Made by a program: the position numbers and the translations under genes
Assembly: GCA_035629075.1 (NCBI GenBank)
Contig: DASPIK010000059.1
Location: 1 to 64,000 of the forward strand
Source of the DNA: JAEZPW01 sp035629075
Lineage (GTDB): Bacteria > Acidobacteriota > Terriglobia > Terriglobales > Acidobacteriaceae
DNA length: 64,000 bases
Reading direction: 5' to 3'
The notes under the pieces: generated by a model
Database searches by the model: none
Told to the model about the DNA's origin: nothing
What the model saw: only the letters and a program-made list of their open reading frames with translations
Part shown: piece after piece, positions 8,638-16,269 of the stretch
How the letters are laid out: every line of letters starts with the position of its first letter
Position numbering within the stretch: position 1 is the stretch's first letter

Positions 8638-9435
8638 ATGAGCGCGATTGTCACTTTCACGACAGACTTCGGAACCGAAGATCACTACGCCGGCACGATG
8701 AAAGGCGTGGTTCTAAACATCAACCCTGAAGCGCAAGTCATCGACATCTGTCATCAGGTACCCGCGTACGACGTGCTCGAGGGTGCGCTCACGATTGCAC
8801 AGGCCTACCGGTACTTCCCTGCTGGTACTGTTCATGTGGTGGTGGTTGACCCAGGAGTTGGAAGTTTGCGACGCGCGATCTTTGCGGACACGGGGCAGCA
8901 TCGTTTTGTCGCCCCGGACAACGGCGTGCTTTCGTTCGTGATCGACCGCGAGCCGCATGTAACCGTTCGCCATATCACAAACCAAAGCTATTTTCTGCGC
9001 CCGGTCAGCAACACGTTTCATGGGCGTGACATTTTCGCTCCCGTTGCCGCGCACTTGAGTCTCGGTGTTTCTGGAGAAGACGTTGGTCCGGAAATTTCGG
9101 ATCACAAGCACCTTGATCTACCGACATTGCGGAAGGTCGGGACGCAGACCATCGAAGGCGCCGTTCTGAAGGTGGACAAGTTCGGCAATGTCGTCACGAA
9201 TGTCACGCCGGGGGACTTCGCAGAGATGTTAGGCACTGGCGCGCCGCTCCGTGTTCGTATCGGATCGGCTGAGATCACAGAGTTGCGCCACTCCTATGCT
9301 GGAGCGAAACGAGGCGAGTTGTTCGCCATTATCGGCAGCATGGGGTTCCTGGAAATTGCAGTCAATCAAGACTCGGCGGCTGCGTTACTGCAAGTGAAGC
9401 CGGGAGATCAAGTTGAAGTGACGACTCGAGGGTGA
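8638..9435 (+). CDS. SAM hydroxide adenosyltransferase (DUF62 / S-adenosylmethionine hydrolase family)
   Basis: A 265-residue cytosolic enzyme of the DUF62 family, related to fluorinase, which cleaves S-adenosylmethionine with water/hydroxide to adenosine and methionine. Characteristic stretches are visible: ITTDFG-like VTFTTDFGTEDHYAGTMKGV at the N-terminus, VVVDPGVGS (about 79-87), FVAPDNGVLSFV (about 99-110), FHGRDIFAPVAAHL (about 130-143) and DKFGNVVTN (about 180-188). Full length for the family. There is no obvious ribosome site, and it is 67 bp behind the permease gene. The physiological role of this family is poorly known. Confidence 0.9.
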   Translation: MSAIVTFTTDFGTEDHYAGTMKGVVLNINPEAQVIDICHQVPAYDVLEGALTIAQAYRYFPAGTVHVVVVDPGVGSLRRAIFADTGQHRFVAPDNGVLSFVIDREPHVTVRHITNQSYFLRPVSNTFHGRDIFAPVAAHLSLGVSGEDVGPEISDHKHLDLPTLRKVGTQTIEGAVLKVDKFGNVVTNVTPGDFAEMLGTGAPLRVRIGSAEITELRHSYAGAKRGELFAIIGSMGFLEIAVNQDSAAALLQVKPGDQVEVTTRG

Positions 9436-9448
9436 CTGAACTTGGCGC

Positions 9449-9682
9449 TTACACGTTTTTTGGGTTCGCCCGCGTATAACGCTCCATTTTTGTGATCCAC
9501 TTCAGATACCGGATTAGCTGATTCCGCTCCCGCCACATGAATCCCCAGAACTCTAGAAAGCCAACTTTGTCCATTTTCACGCCGCAATAGGTCTCGATGC
9601 GCCAGCGCAGGTAGGGACTGCGCCAAGGGGTCAGGTGATAGCCACGGCTCGAATTCCAGAGAAATTTGAGAAGGTTTCGCAT
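9449..9682 (-). CDS. Small basic, aromatic-rich hypothetical protein
   Basis: A 77-residue protein beginning MRNLLKFLWNSSRGY. It is unusually rich in Trp, Tyr, Arg and Lys (seven Trp), with WRSPYLRWRIETYCG and EFWGFMWRER as the most distinctive stretches and no membrane helix or signal peptide. The composition is far from a random frame, and the overlapping longer minus-strand frame (9408-9788) is low in such structure, so this is the better call. I do not recognise a named domain. It lies convergent to the SAM hydrolase gene, with 13 bp between the stops. Confidence 0.6.
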   Translation of the reverse strand: MRNLLKFLWNSSRGYHLTPWRSPYLRWRIETYCGVKMDKVGFLEFWGFMWRERNQLIRYLKWITKMERYTRANPKNV

Positions 9683-9798
9683 GGGTCAGCACTTCTAGGT
9701 TTTCAGCAGTGCGGAAGCGTGTCAAGCCTTGCCGACCAGATAAACGCAAACAGGCCACGAGGGCGAAGGTCCCCCTTTCGTGGCCCATTTACAAGCGT

Positions 9799-11010
9799 CT
9801 ACTTTGTTTCGGTCAGTTCCGGGATAGGCGGCCAATTCATCGAGGTGCCCTGGAAAAGAGCGACGGTCTTCTCGATACGCTTGCCTTTGCCGTCCATTAC
9901 GGCGAAGCGGCGTGGACGCTCAACGCTACCGCTCCAGAGTGAAACCCCGGCGTACGCTCCGTCTTTGCGGAGAATGTAATAAACCATGTCGAGGTACTTG
10001 ATTCTGTTCATGTCATTGTTGTGGTTGCGAGCGATGCGGCGCAATGCGTCCAGGCCGGCCTCCTGCGGACTCATGCCGCGGCGCATGTTCTCGACGATGG
10101 TGTGCGCACCGGCCACCTTGATGTTCTCTTCACCGCTGCCCGTAGCGCCAGCAGAACCCACGTCCTGATCGGTATAGCAGCCGGCGCCTATGATGGGGGA
10201 ATCACCCAAACGGCCCGGGATTTTCCATGCCAAGCCGCTGGTTGTCGTACAGCCCGACATCTCGCCTTTTGCATTCACAGCCGAGGTGTGGATAGTGCCC
10301 ATTGGCGGGAAGAGCACAACGAGCGCGGCATGCAGACGATACTCTGGCGCGATGCCAAGATCCGCCGCGACATCTTCGAGCTTTTTAATTCGATTCTCAA
10401 GAGTGATGGCCTGCCCCGGCCCTTTCCACTTCGGGTCGGCAATGCCGGGCCCCCACCAGTCCTGATTGCTGTTGAACTGCTTCCACAACATCCATATTTT
10501 GCGGGATCGCTCGGTCAGCAGATTCTCTTTCGGGAACCCCATGGCATATGCGAAGCGCTCCGCACCTTCGCCGACAAGCATGACGTGACCGGTGTGTTCC
10601 ATGACCGCCCGTGATAAGGCGGCGACGTGCTTTACGTTGCGTACGCCTCCGACGGAGCCTGCGCGGCGTGTGGGACCGTGCATGCAACACGCATCGAGTT
10701 CCACGACACCCTCTTCATTCGGGAGACCACCGAAACCGACGCTGTCGTCACTGGGATCATCTTCCTGCACCTGGCCGACGTGAATGCAGGCGTCGAGCGT
10801 GTCGGTACCGTCGAGCAGCATGTCATAAGCGGTATCGAGCGAATTGGCGCCCAATGCCTTGGTGATGATGACCGGCTTAGCCGGGGGCTTCAGGTCCGCG
10901 ACCTTTGCCGTGTCGTGCGGCGCCTGGCCGCCCTTTTCCTGGGCTTCCAACCCGATCGCCATCGAACCTACTGCTGCGGTAGTTAGGAAATCCCTACGCG
11001 AGAAATCCAT
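9799..11010 (-). CDS. Tat-exported N(4)-(beta-N-acetylglucosaminyl)-L-asparaginase (Ntn hydrolase)
   Basis: A 403-residue glycosylasparaginase-type enzyme that would cleave the GlcNAc-Asn bond or related beta-aspartyl substrates. The N-terminus SRRDFLTTAAVG is a twin-arginine signal, so it is exported folded. The Ntn core is recognisable: GLPNEEGVVELDA (about 95-107), the self-cleavage region PPMGTIHTSAVNAKG with Thr239 as probable nucleophile, GCTTTSGLAWK, and GRLGDSPIIGAG for substrate and oxyanion contacts. The residue before Thr239 is Gly; the AGA family normally has Asp there (HDT), while plant-type asparaginases use Gly-Thr. Function is likely extracytoplasmic glycopeptide or peptide scavenging. 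No operon partner is evident. Confidence 0.9.
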   Translation of the reverse strand: MDFSRRDFLTTAAVGSMAIGLEAQEKGGQAPHDTAKVADLKPPAKPVIITKALGANSLDTAYDMLLDGTDTLDACIHVGQVQEDDPSDDSVGFGGLPNEEGVVELDACCMHGPTRRAGSVGGVRNVKHVAALSRAVMEHTGHVMLVGEGAERFAYAMGFPKENLLTERSRKIWMLWKQFNSNQDWWGPGIADPKWKGPGQAITLENRIKKLEDVAADLGIAPEYRLHAALVVLFPPMGTIHTSAVNAKGEMSGCTTTSGLAWKIPGRLGDSPIIGAGCYTDQDVGSAGATGSGEENIKVAGAHTIVENMRRGMSPQEAGLDALRRIARNHNNDMNRIKYLDMVYYILRKDGAYAGVSLWSGSVERPRRFAVMDGKGKRIEKTVALFQGTSMNWPPIPELTETK

Positions 11011-11096
11011 TCAGGCCTCCACCAGAATTTGTGAGAGCCGGAAAGAATAACAAACGGAGTTCCAACTTACGAGCTTGCAGTTTCGAAAGCAAAACG

Positions 11097-11121
11097 AACG
11101 GCCTCCTTGACGGAGGCCGTT
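11097..11121 (-). terminator. Rho-independent terminator of the eRF1-like gene
   Basis: A perfect 10-bp stem (AACGGCCTCC / GGAGGCCGTT) with a five-base loop. On the minus strand it is followed by CGTTTTG, and it lies 20 bp after the stop of the gene ending at 11141. Confidence 0.8.
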
Positions 11122-11140
11122 GTGCGGAACGGAGGATAGG

Positions 11141-12310
11141 TTAGCTGGCGAGTTTACTGGACGTGTTCTGATCTGCCCGGAACCTCAACAGCGCTGCTAC
11201 GTTGCCGATGTTCTTAAAGTCGTCTCTTGGGGGGACATGGACAATTTCGATGTTGTTTCGAACGGCGAGCGCAAGCAACGCATCCGTTACGTCATCAAGT
11301 CTGCGGGTCTCGCCTCCGCAAACGGAGCACTTTGAGTGTTCGTCATTGATGTCGATATGCGCACAGTTGCGACACTCGACCGCGGGTGCGGCAAAATCCT
11401 GACTCACCAGTAAGGTTTGAACTTCGCCGGTTTCGAGTGACCGCAAGACTCGCCTTATTCCGAGCGCGCCGTTACCGTTGCGGTGGGCCTGACCGATTAC
11501 CTCTTGCAGCAGCTTCTCCTGCCGACTGCGGCGAAATTCCTTGATGACCTTTTCAGCGTGTTCGCGCACCTGCACGGGACTTGCGGTTGCCGGATCGATC
11601 GGAAAGTGCCCAAGCAGGTGCGGACGGACGTAAGGGTGAAGTTCGTACTCCATCTCGGGCCAATTTTCGTCACGAATGCCGAAAATCAGCTTGTCGTACG
11701 CGCCTTTCTCTTTCATCTCGCGGAGGTGTTCGGCGATTTCCATGTAGTGACGCCGGCCCTGGTTTTCAACGTGGCGCTCGGCGTGGCCGGCATCGTATCC
11801 CCCCCAACCGTCGCTGCGGCCTCGTCGCGGCAAATGATTCGTGAATCCTTCGGTTTCACGTATTTCGTCATTTGAATAGTTAAAGAACCGAGCCTTCGAC
11901 TTATCGGCCAGCACAATCGCGTAACGAGGAATCGCATCGGCGATCGCAGTCAGCGGTCGGAGGTGAAACCCACGGTTGATCAGTAGCTTGGTTCCGCTCA
12001 AACGAGCCGGCAGGTCGAATTCGCGCCAGAAGTTCTTTGCGCTGCAGGCGAACACCGCTTTCGCACGGCCGCCATTGCCATGTAAGCGGTCCGCGAGACT
12101 GACTATGCGTTCCAAGTCTGCGCGCGCACAGCCGTTGCGGCCGGCTTGTTCAACCTCCCGCAGTACGTTGCGCGCCATGTCTTTGACGAGTATTGCCTCC
12201 TCTCGATGAGCCTTGTTCTGGGGCGGCTCAGGCTGGTAATAGAAGCTGACAGCACATCCTTCCGGAGACTCGAATCGGGCAAGTTCGCCTATGTCGTCAC
12301 GGGTGATCAT
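11141..12310 (-). CDS. Bacterial archaeo-eukaryotic release-factor-1-like protein (baeRF family)
   Basis: A 389-residue protein resembling eRF1/aRF1-derived bacterial proteins. The middle domain begins with YAIVLADKSKARFFNY (about 130-145), the usual strand-plus-ARF signature. A glycine loop GWGGYDAGH (168-176) followed by an Arg/His/Glu-rich helix stands where eRF1 carries GGQ. The C-terminal eRF1-domain-3-like part holds a zinc ribbon (Cys313, Cys316, Cys328, Cys331) and ends in a helix plus NNIEIVHVP. Such proteins are thought to act on ribosomes or peptidyl-tRNA in rescue. AGGAGA lies about ten bases before the ATG. It follows the HPF-sigma fusion gene by 37 bp in the same direction, so an operon is likely. 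The exact subfamily is uncertain. Confidence 0.75.
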   Translation of the reverse strand: MITRDDIGELARFESPEGCAVSFYYQPEPPQNKAHREEAILVKDMARNVLREVEQAGRNGCARADLERIVSLADRLHGNGGRAKAVFACSAKNFWREFDLPARLSGTKLLINRGFHLRPLTAIADAIPRYAIVLADKSKARFFNYSNDEIRETEGFTNHLPRRGRSDGWGGYDAGHAERHVENQGRRHYMEIAEHLREMKEKGAYDKLIFGIRDENWPEMEYELHPYVRPHLLGHFPIDPATASPVQVREHAEKVIKEFRRSRQEKLLQEVIGQAHRNGNGALGIRRVLRSLETGEVQTLLVSQDFAAPAVECRNCAHIDINDEHSKCSVCGGETRRLDDVTDALLALAVRNNIEIVHVPPRDDFKNIGNVAALLRFRADQNTSSKLAS

Positions 12311-12347
12311 GTATTGGTCTTCTCCTGACTACGGTTAAAACGGGCGA

Positions 12348-13397
12348 TCAAGCGATCTTGGAGTGTTGCAGGAGTTTGTCCTTGAACTCATCCGGGACCG
12401 GCAACGATTTCCGCAGGTGCTCGCGGGCAGTCATCACCGACGAGCGGACCTGTTCGACGGAACGGTCGCTGATGGCTGCGATTTCGTCCGGGGTGAACCC
12501 TTCGATGGCGTAAAGCAGGAACGCCTCGCGATCCTCCTTCGTTGCCCCAAGCAAGGCACGTTCGACCATCGAAATCATCTCGTCGTTGGCAACGATCTGC
12601 TCCGGAGTGAAAACGCGGGGATCCGGAGTGTTCTCCTGCTGCGTCATAGTCTCATCAGGCTGGTGGTACTGAAAGTGAACGTCATCGCTGGCGCCAACGT
12701 TGGCTCGGCGTGTCGTCTGATCGAGCGGCACATTGTCTGAGCTCTGCGGGTTTCTTGCCGCAAGATCGTCGATGGCTTTCATAGCCAGGCGATACAGCCA
12801 AGGTTCGAGAGCAAGGCGCTCCGGCTTTTCGATACCGTCGCCCAACGCGTTCGCAATCGCCTCGTCGATGACCTCTTCACGGGTGACCTGATCTGGTTCA
12901 AGTGCGCCGCTGTTTTCTCGGTACCGAAGCTCACGGTCTACGAACCTGTTCAATCGGTACAGGTTCGCGTTGACGTAAGAAGCGATGTCCTCTTCGGAGA
13001 TGGTGGGAGGCTGCACCGCCGCAAGCGTCTCCTCAAATGGGACCTGCGGCTGCGGCCTGGTGCGGCCCACACCTTGCCTGCGAACCCACTTGTGCTGCTG
13101 CCGGAGCTGGTCCTTGTGCTTTCCGACGCGCTCGATCAGGTCGTCAAAAGCCATCTTGAGCGCGGCATTCGGCTCTGCTCCGCTCTCGGCCGCGGCAATG
13201 TCGCCGGAGGGCAGACGCAAGTCGAGTGAGACGTTCGCGCCTTCACGCGCGGGCTTCTTGTCATCAATGCTGATACGCAAGTGGACCAGGTCAGGCTTGA
13301 AGACCTGCAAGCGCTTGCGCAGCTTCCCTACTTGTTGATCAATGTACTTGTCGATGTCGGCGGGCTTATTACCTTTGTAGCTGACGTGGACGTTCAT
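12348..13397 (-). CDS. Fusion of a ribosome-hibernation (HPF/RaiA-like) domain with an ECF-type sigma-70 factor
   Basis: A 349-residue two-part protein. Residues 1-105 look like an HPF/RaiA (S30AE) domain: MNVHVSYKG start, HLRISIDDKK, VSLDLRLPSGD, then the long helix AALKMAFDDLIERVGKHKDQL. Residues about 134-215 resemble sigma-70 region 2, with the EVIDEAIANAL helix and EPWLYRLAMKAIDDLAAR. A linker rich in Gln, Asp and Pro follows. Residues about 268-332 match sigma region 4, with GFTPDEIAAISDRSVEQVRSS as the helix-turn-helix and TAREHLRKSL after it. It may couple ribosome state to transcription; this is inference. GAGG precedes the ATG. The eRF1-like gene is downstream in the same unit. No anti-sigma factor is adjacent. 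Confidence 0.8.
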   Translation of the reverse strand: MNVHVSYKGNKPADIDKYIDQQVGKLRKRLQVFKPDLVHLRISIDDKKPAREGANVSLDLRLPSGDIAAAESGAEPNAALKMAFDDLIERVGKHKDQLRQQHKWVRRQGVGRTRPQPQVPFEETLAAVQPPTISEEDIASYVNANLYRLNRFVDRELRYRENSGALEPDQVTREEVIDEAIANALGDGIEKPERLALEPWLYRLAMKAIDDLAARNPQSSDNVPLDQTTRRANVGASDDVHFQYHQPDETMTQQENTPDPRVFTPEQIVANDEMISMVERALLGATKEDREAFLLYAIEGFTPDEIAAISDRSVEQVRSSVMTAREHLRKSLPVPDEFKDKLLQHSKIA

Positions 13398-13669
13398 GCG
13401 AGCCTCGGAGACTACCTTTCCGTGCGGCTTCTGTCCTTGCTGGTCGCAAATTTTACACCTGCTGACAGTAGAAGCCGGGCTAAATGTGAACGTTGTATGA
13501 AGAACTCGGATTTTCGGCAGCTAACGTGCTGAAAGGACTAAGGTTTTCAGAATGGGAAAGGAGAGCAGCTGATGGACAGCAGTGCAGACGTCCACTGGAC
13601 TGCCTGACGACCACTTTGCTGCGGGAACGCTGGATGCTTCTCGACTACTGAAGCTAAACCGAGACCGCT

Positions 13670-14800
13670 TCACACCGCCACTGTCACCGAACTTTCCGTC
13701 CTCTTAACTGGCCGGTACAGCGTGTCGCGCTCGAAGGGCTCGCGGCCTGCTTCGCGGATCAGGCGCTCCAAGTCCTGGCGACGCATTCCTTGTGGCGTAC
13801 TTGCGCCAGCATCGTGGTAGATCTTCTCTTCCACGACCGTTCCATCAATGTCGTCTGCGCCGAAACGCAGAGCGATCTGCGCGATCTTGGGCGTCATCAT
13901 TTGCCAATACGCCTTGATGTGCGGGATGTTGTCGAGCATCAGGCGGCTAACAGCGATATTGCGAATATCAAGCATGCCAGTGGTCCAGGGCAGATGCTGG
14001 AGCGGCGTGTTATCAGGATGGAATGCGAGCGGAATGAAAGTCTGCAAACCGTGTGTCTCATCCTGCAACGCGCGGAGTTTCAGGAGGTGATCGATACGAT
14101 CCTCTTCGTTTTCGATGTGGCCGTAGAGCATCGTCGCGTTCGACTTGAAGCCCATCTGATGTGCCTGCTTGGCGATCTCCAACCACTCGCCACCGTCGAT
14201 CTTGTGATCGCAGATGATGTGGCGCACGCGATCGGAGAAAATCTCGGCTCCGCCGCCAGGCATCGAGTCCACCCCGGCAGCTTTTAGCTTCTCCAAAATC
14301 TCTCGAATCGTGAACTTGTAGCGCTTGGCGAAAAAAGCGACTTCGACCATCGTGAACGCCTTGACGTGCACGCCGGGGAAGCGCTCTTTAAGGCCGCGGA
14401 CGAGATCGAGAAAATAGTCGAGCGGCAAGTCGGGATGCAGGCCGCCGACGATGTGGAACTCGGTCACCGCTTCCGAATAGCCCGAGGCCGCAGCTTGAAA
14501 TGCCTCTTCCAGCGCCATTGTGTATGCGCCGGGGGTGTCTTTCTTGCGTCCAAAAGCGCACAACCGACAGGCCGCCACGCAAACATTCGTCGGGTTGATG
14601 TGCCGGTTCACATTGAAATACGCGACGTTCCCGTGCATCTTCTCGCGGACGTGATTTGCCATCCAGCCGACGGCAAGAATGTCCGGCGAGCGAAAGAGCG
14701 CTATGCCGTCCTCTTCGCTTAGGCGTTCGCCGGCGATGACTTTGTCATGAATGGAATTGAGCGTGGGATCGTCTGTCTGGAATGCGTGAGCCTGCGGCAT
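13670..14800 (-). CDS. mqnE: Aminofutalosine synthase MqnE (radical SAM)
   Basis: A 376-residue radical-SAM enzyme that joins 3-[(1-carboxyvinyl)oxy]benzoate and SAM to give aminofutalosine, an early step of the futalosine route to menaquinone. The 4Fe-4S cluster motif CxxxCxxC is at Cys74, Cys78 and Cys81 (NVCVAACRLCAFGRKK). Other family stretches are EFHIVGGLHPDLPLDYF, SMPGGGAEIFSDRVR, and ATMLYGHIE. The C-terminal AFHPDNTPL and WQMMTPKIAQIAL regions are those of MqnE rather than MqnC. Length is normal. The UbiA-type prenyltransferase about 400 bp upstream on the same strand probably serves the same pathway. Other mqn genes are outside the window. Confidence 0.93.
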   Translation of the reverse strand: MPQAHAFQTDDPTLNSIHDKVIAGERLSEEDGIALFRSPDILAVGWMANHVREKMHGNVAYFNVNRHINPTNVCVAACRLCAFGRKKDTPGAYTMALEEAFQAAASGYSEAVTEFHIVGGLHPDLPLDYFLDLVRGLKERFPGVHVKAFTMVEVAFFAKRYKFTIREILEKLKAAGVDSMPGGGAEIFSDRVRHIICDHKIDGGEWLEIAKQAHQMGFKSNATMLYGHIENEEDRIDHLLKLRALQDETHGLQTFIPLAFHPDNTPLQHLPWTTGMLDIRNIAVSRLMLDNIPHIKAYWQMMTPKIAQIALRFGADDIDGTVVEEKIYHDAGASTPQGMRRQDLERLIREAGREPFERDTLYRPVKRTESSVTVAV

Positions 14801-14930
14801 GGATTTGATGATAGCTGAATTGCCTGCCGCGTTGTAACCTTCTCGACTAAAGGAATGCTCGATCTATTGCAACTCGGGATTCACCTGGGCCGGGTGATGG
14901 TGGTCGTCGCAAAACGTGCGCACGAGATGA

Positions 14931-15202
14931 TCGTACGTCGACCAGTCTCATGCGTGGCCGCTGGGCACGGGGAAGGTGGAACTGAGGCAAGTGGTGGACG
15001 CGGACGACCGCAAGCCCTTCGCGGCTGAACTCCTCTACTCTTATGAAGTTGCGGGGCAGTTCTACTCCGGCGAACACCGCTTCGATTCAAGAAGGAAAAT
15101 GAAGCGGAGCAGAAGGTGCTGCAATACCCAAGCGGTACGGTCGTGCGGATGCGATATAACCCGAAGAAACCGTGCCAGTCTGTGATGATTACCGAGTTCT
15201 AA
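14931..15202 (+). pseudogene. Frameshifted remnant of a small DUF3592-like protein
   Basis: Two adjoining frames together give a plausible DUF3592-like C-terminal half. The first reads WPLGTGKVELRQVVD, LLYSYEVAGQFYSGEHRFD. After a shift at about 15090 the second reads FKKENEAEQKVLQYPSG, TVVRMRYNPKKPCQSV and ends at TAA. Adding one base near 15090 (gattcaag to gatttcaag) would join them into 91 codons. Upstream, the frame is closed by a stop at 14928, so the N-terminus is missing or shifted as well. It lies between mqnE and the prenyltransferase, opposite in strand. Decay or sequence error cannot be separated here. Confidence 0.5.
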
Positions 15203-15204
15203 CG

Positions 15205-16068
15205 CTAGCGCTTAACGAGAACGGCCGCCGCAATGAAGAGAAAGTACAGGACGCTGACAAATCCGTTGGTCGTGAAAAAGGCCGCATCTAGTTTGCTGAG
15301 ATCGTCGTGCTTCACCAACGAGTGCTCGTAAGCGAGTAGCGCAGCAAAGACCAGAACAGCGATCCACCCAAGCACACCAAGTCCGAAAAGATACGACGTC
15401 CAGGCGAGGAACCCGACTGTGACGACATGAGATAGTTGCGCGACAATCAGCGCCTTGCGAATGCCGAGGTGACGCGGGATGGAGTGCAGTCCAATCTGTC
15501 GGTCAAAGTCGTAGTCCTGACAGGCATACAGAACGTCAAAGCCACCCACCCAGAAGGTTACCGCTCCGACCAGAGGCAGAATCTGCCAATCCAGCGTACC
15601 GCGAACGGCGATCCAGGCTGCTGCCGGAGGGATTGCGTCGGCGAATCCCAAAACCAGGTGCGACCAGCGTGTGAATCTTTTCGTGTACGAGTAAAGCAGC
15701 AGGATGGCGAGCGCCACGGGAGAAAGGTAAAGGCAAAGCCGATTCAGTTGCGCAGCAGCAAAAATGAAGACGAGGCTGGAAACGATCACGAATGCAATGA
15801 CGAACCGCTGCGTCAGTAGCCCCGCTGGAAGCGCGCGCATTCTTGTTCGCGGATTTGCCGCGTCATACTCAAGATCGATGACGCGGTTGAAGGCCATCGC
15901 CGCCGAGCGTGCTGCGACCATCGCTACGACGATCCACGTCAGTTGCCAGACAGTGGGCACACCGCCGGCAGCCAGCATGGCGCCGGCGAGGGCGAACGGG
16001 AGCGCAAATATGGAGTGCTCCCACTTGATCATGTCCAGTGTTACACGCGTGCTATGGATCAGAGCCAT
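15205..16068 (-). CDS. UbiA-family polyprenyltransferase, probably menaquinone MqnP-type
   Basis: A 287-residue integral membrane prenyltransferase with about eight or nine helices. The first Asp-rich motif is NRVIDLEYDAANPRTRMR (61-78), which binds the prenyl diphosphate through magnesium. The second is around VLYACQDYDFDRQIG. YSYTKRFT and LGFADAIPPAAAWIAV are also family features. I chose the ATG at 16068 (MALIHSTRVTLDMIKWEHS); the frame extends 31 residues upstream but that extension lacks family likeness. Given mqnE nearby, it probably prenylates 1,4-dihydroxy-6-naphthoate for menaquinone rather than 4-hydroxybenzoate for ubiquinone. That assignment rests on context. Confidence 0.88.
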   Translation of the reverse strand: MALIHSTRVTLDMIKWEHSIFALPFALAGAMLAAGGVPTVWQLTWIVVAMVAARSAAMAFNRVIDLEYDAANPRTRMRALPAGLLTQRFVIAFVIVSSLVFIFAAAQLNRLCLYLSPVALAILLLYSYTKRFTRWSHLVLGFADAIPPAAAWIAVRGTLDWQILPLVGAVTFWVGGFDVLYACQDYDFDRQIGLHSIPRHLGIRKALIVAQLSHVVTVGFLAWTSYLFGLGVLGWIAVLVFAALLAYEHSLVKHDDLSKLDAAFFTTNGFVSVLYFLFIAAAVLVKR

Positions 16069-16218
16069 CGGCGGCTTCAGTGTATCAGTTGCGAGATGCA
16101 GCAAGCAGAGGGTGATGCGCAGTTCTAAGCTCGCACCATCCCCTAAAAAGCAGGGCGGCATCCCAGGATCGCAGTCATAGGATCGCAGTCAAGAGACGCC
16201 GAATGCACAGCCAAGAAA

Positions 16219-16244
16219 ACCAGGCCTCGAGACCGAGGCCTGGT
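16219..16244 (-). terminator. Rho-independent terminator behind the BON-domain gene
   Basis: A perfect 11-bp stem (ACCAGGCCTCG / CGAGGCCTGGT) with a four-base loop. On the minus strand TTTTCTTGG follows, 26 bp after the reconstructed stop of the BON gene at 16270. Confidence 0.8.
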
Positions 16245-16269
16245 AGCTGGAGCCTAGCGCTGATACTTC

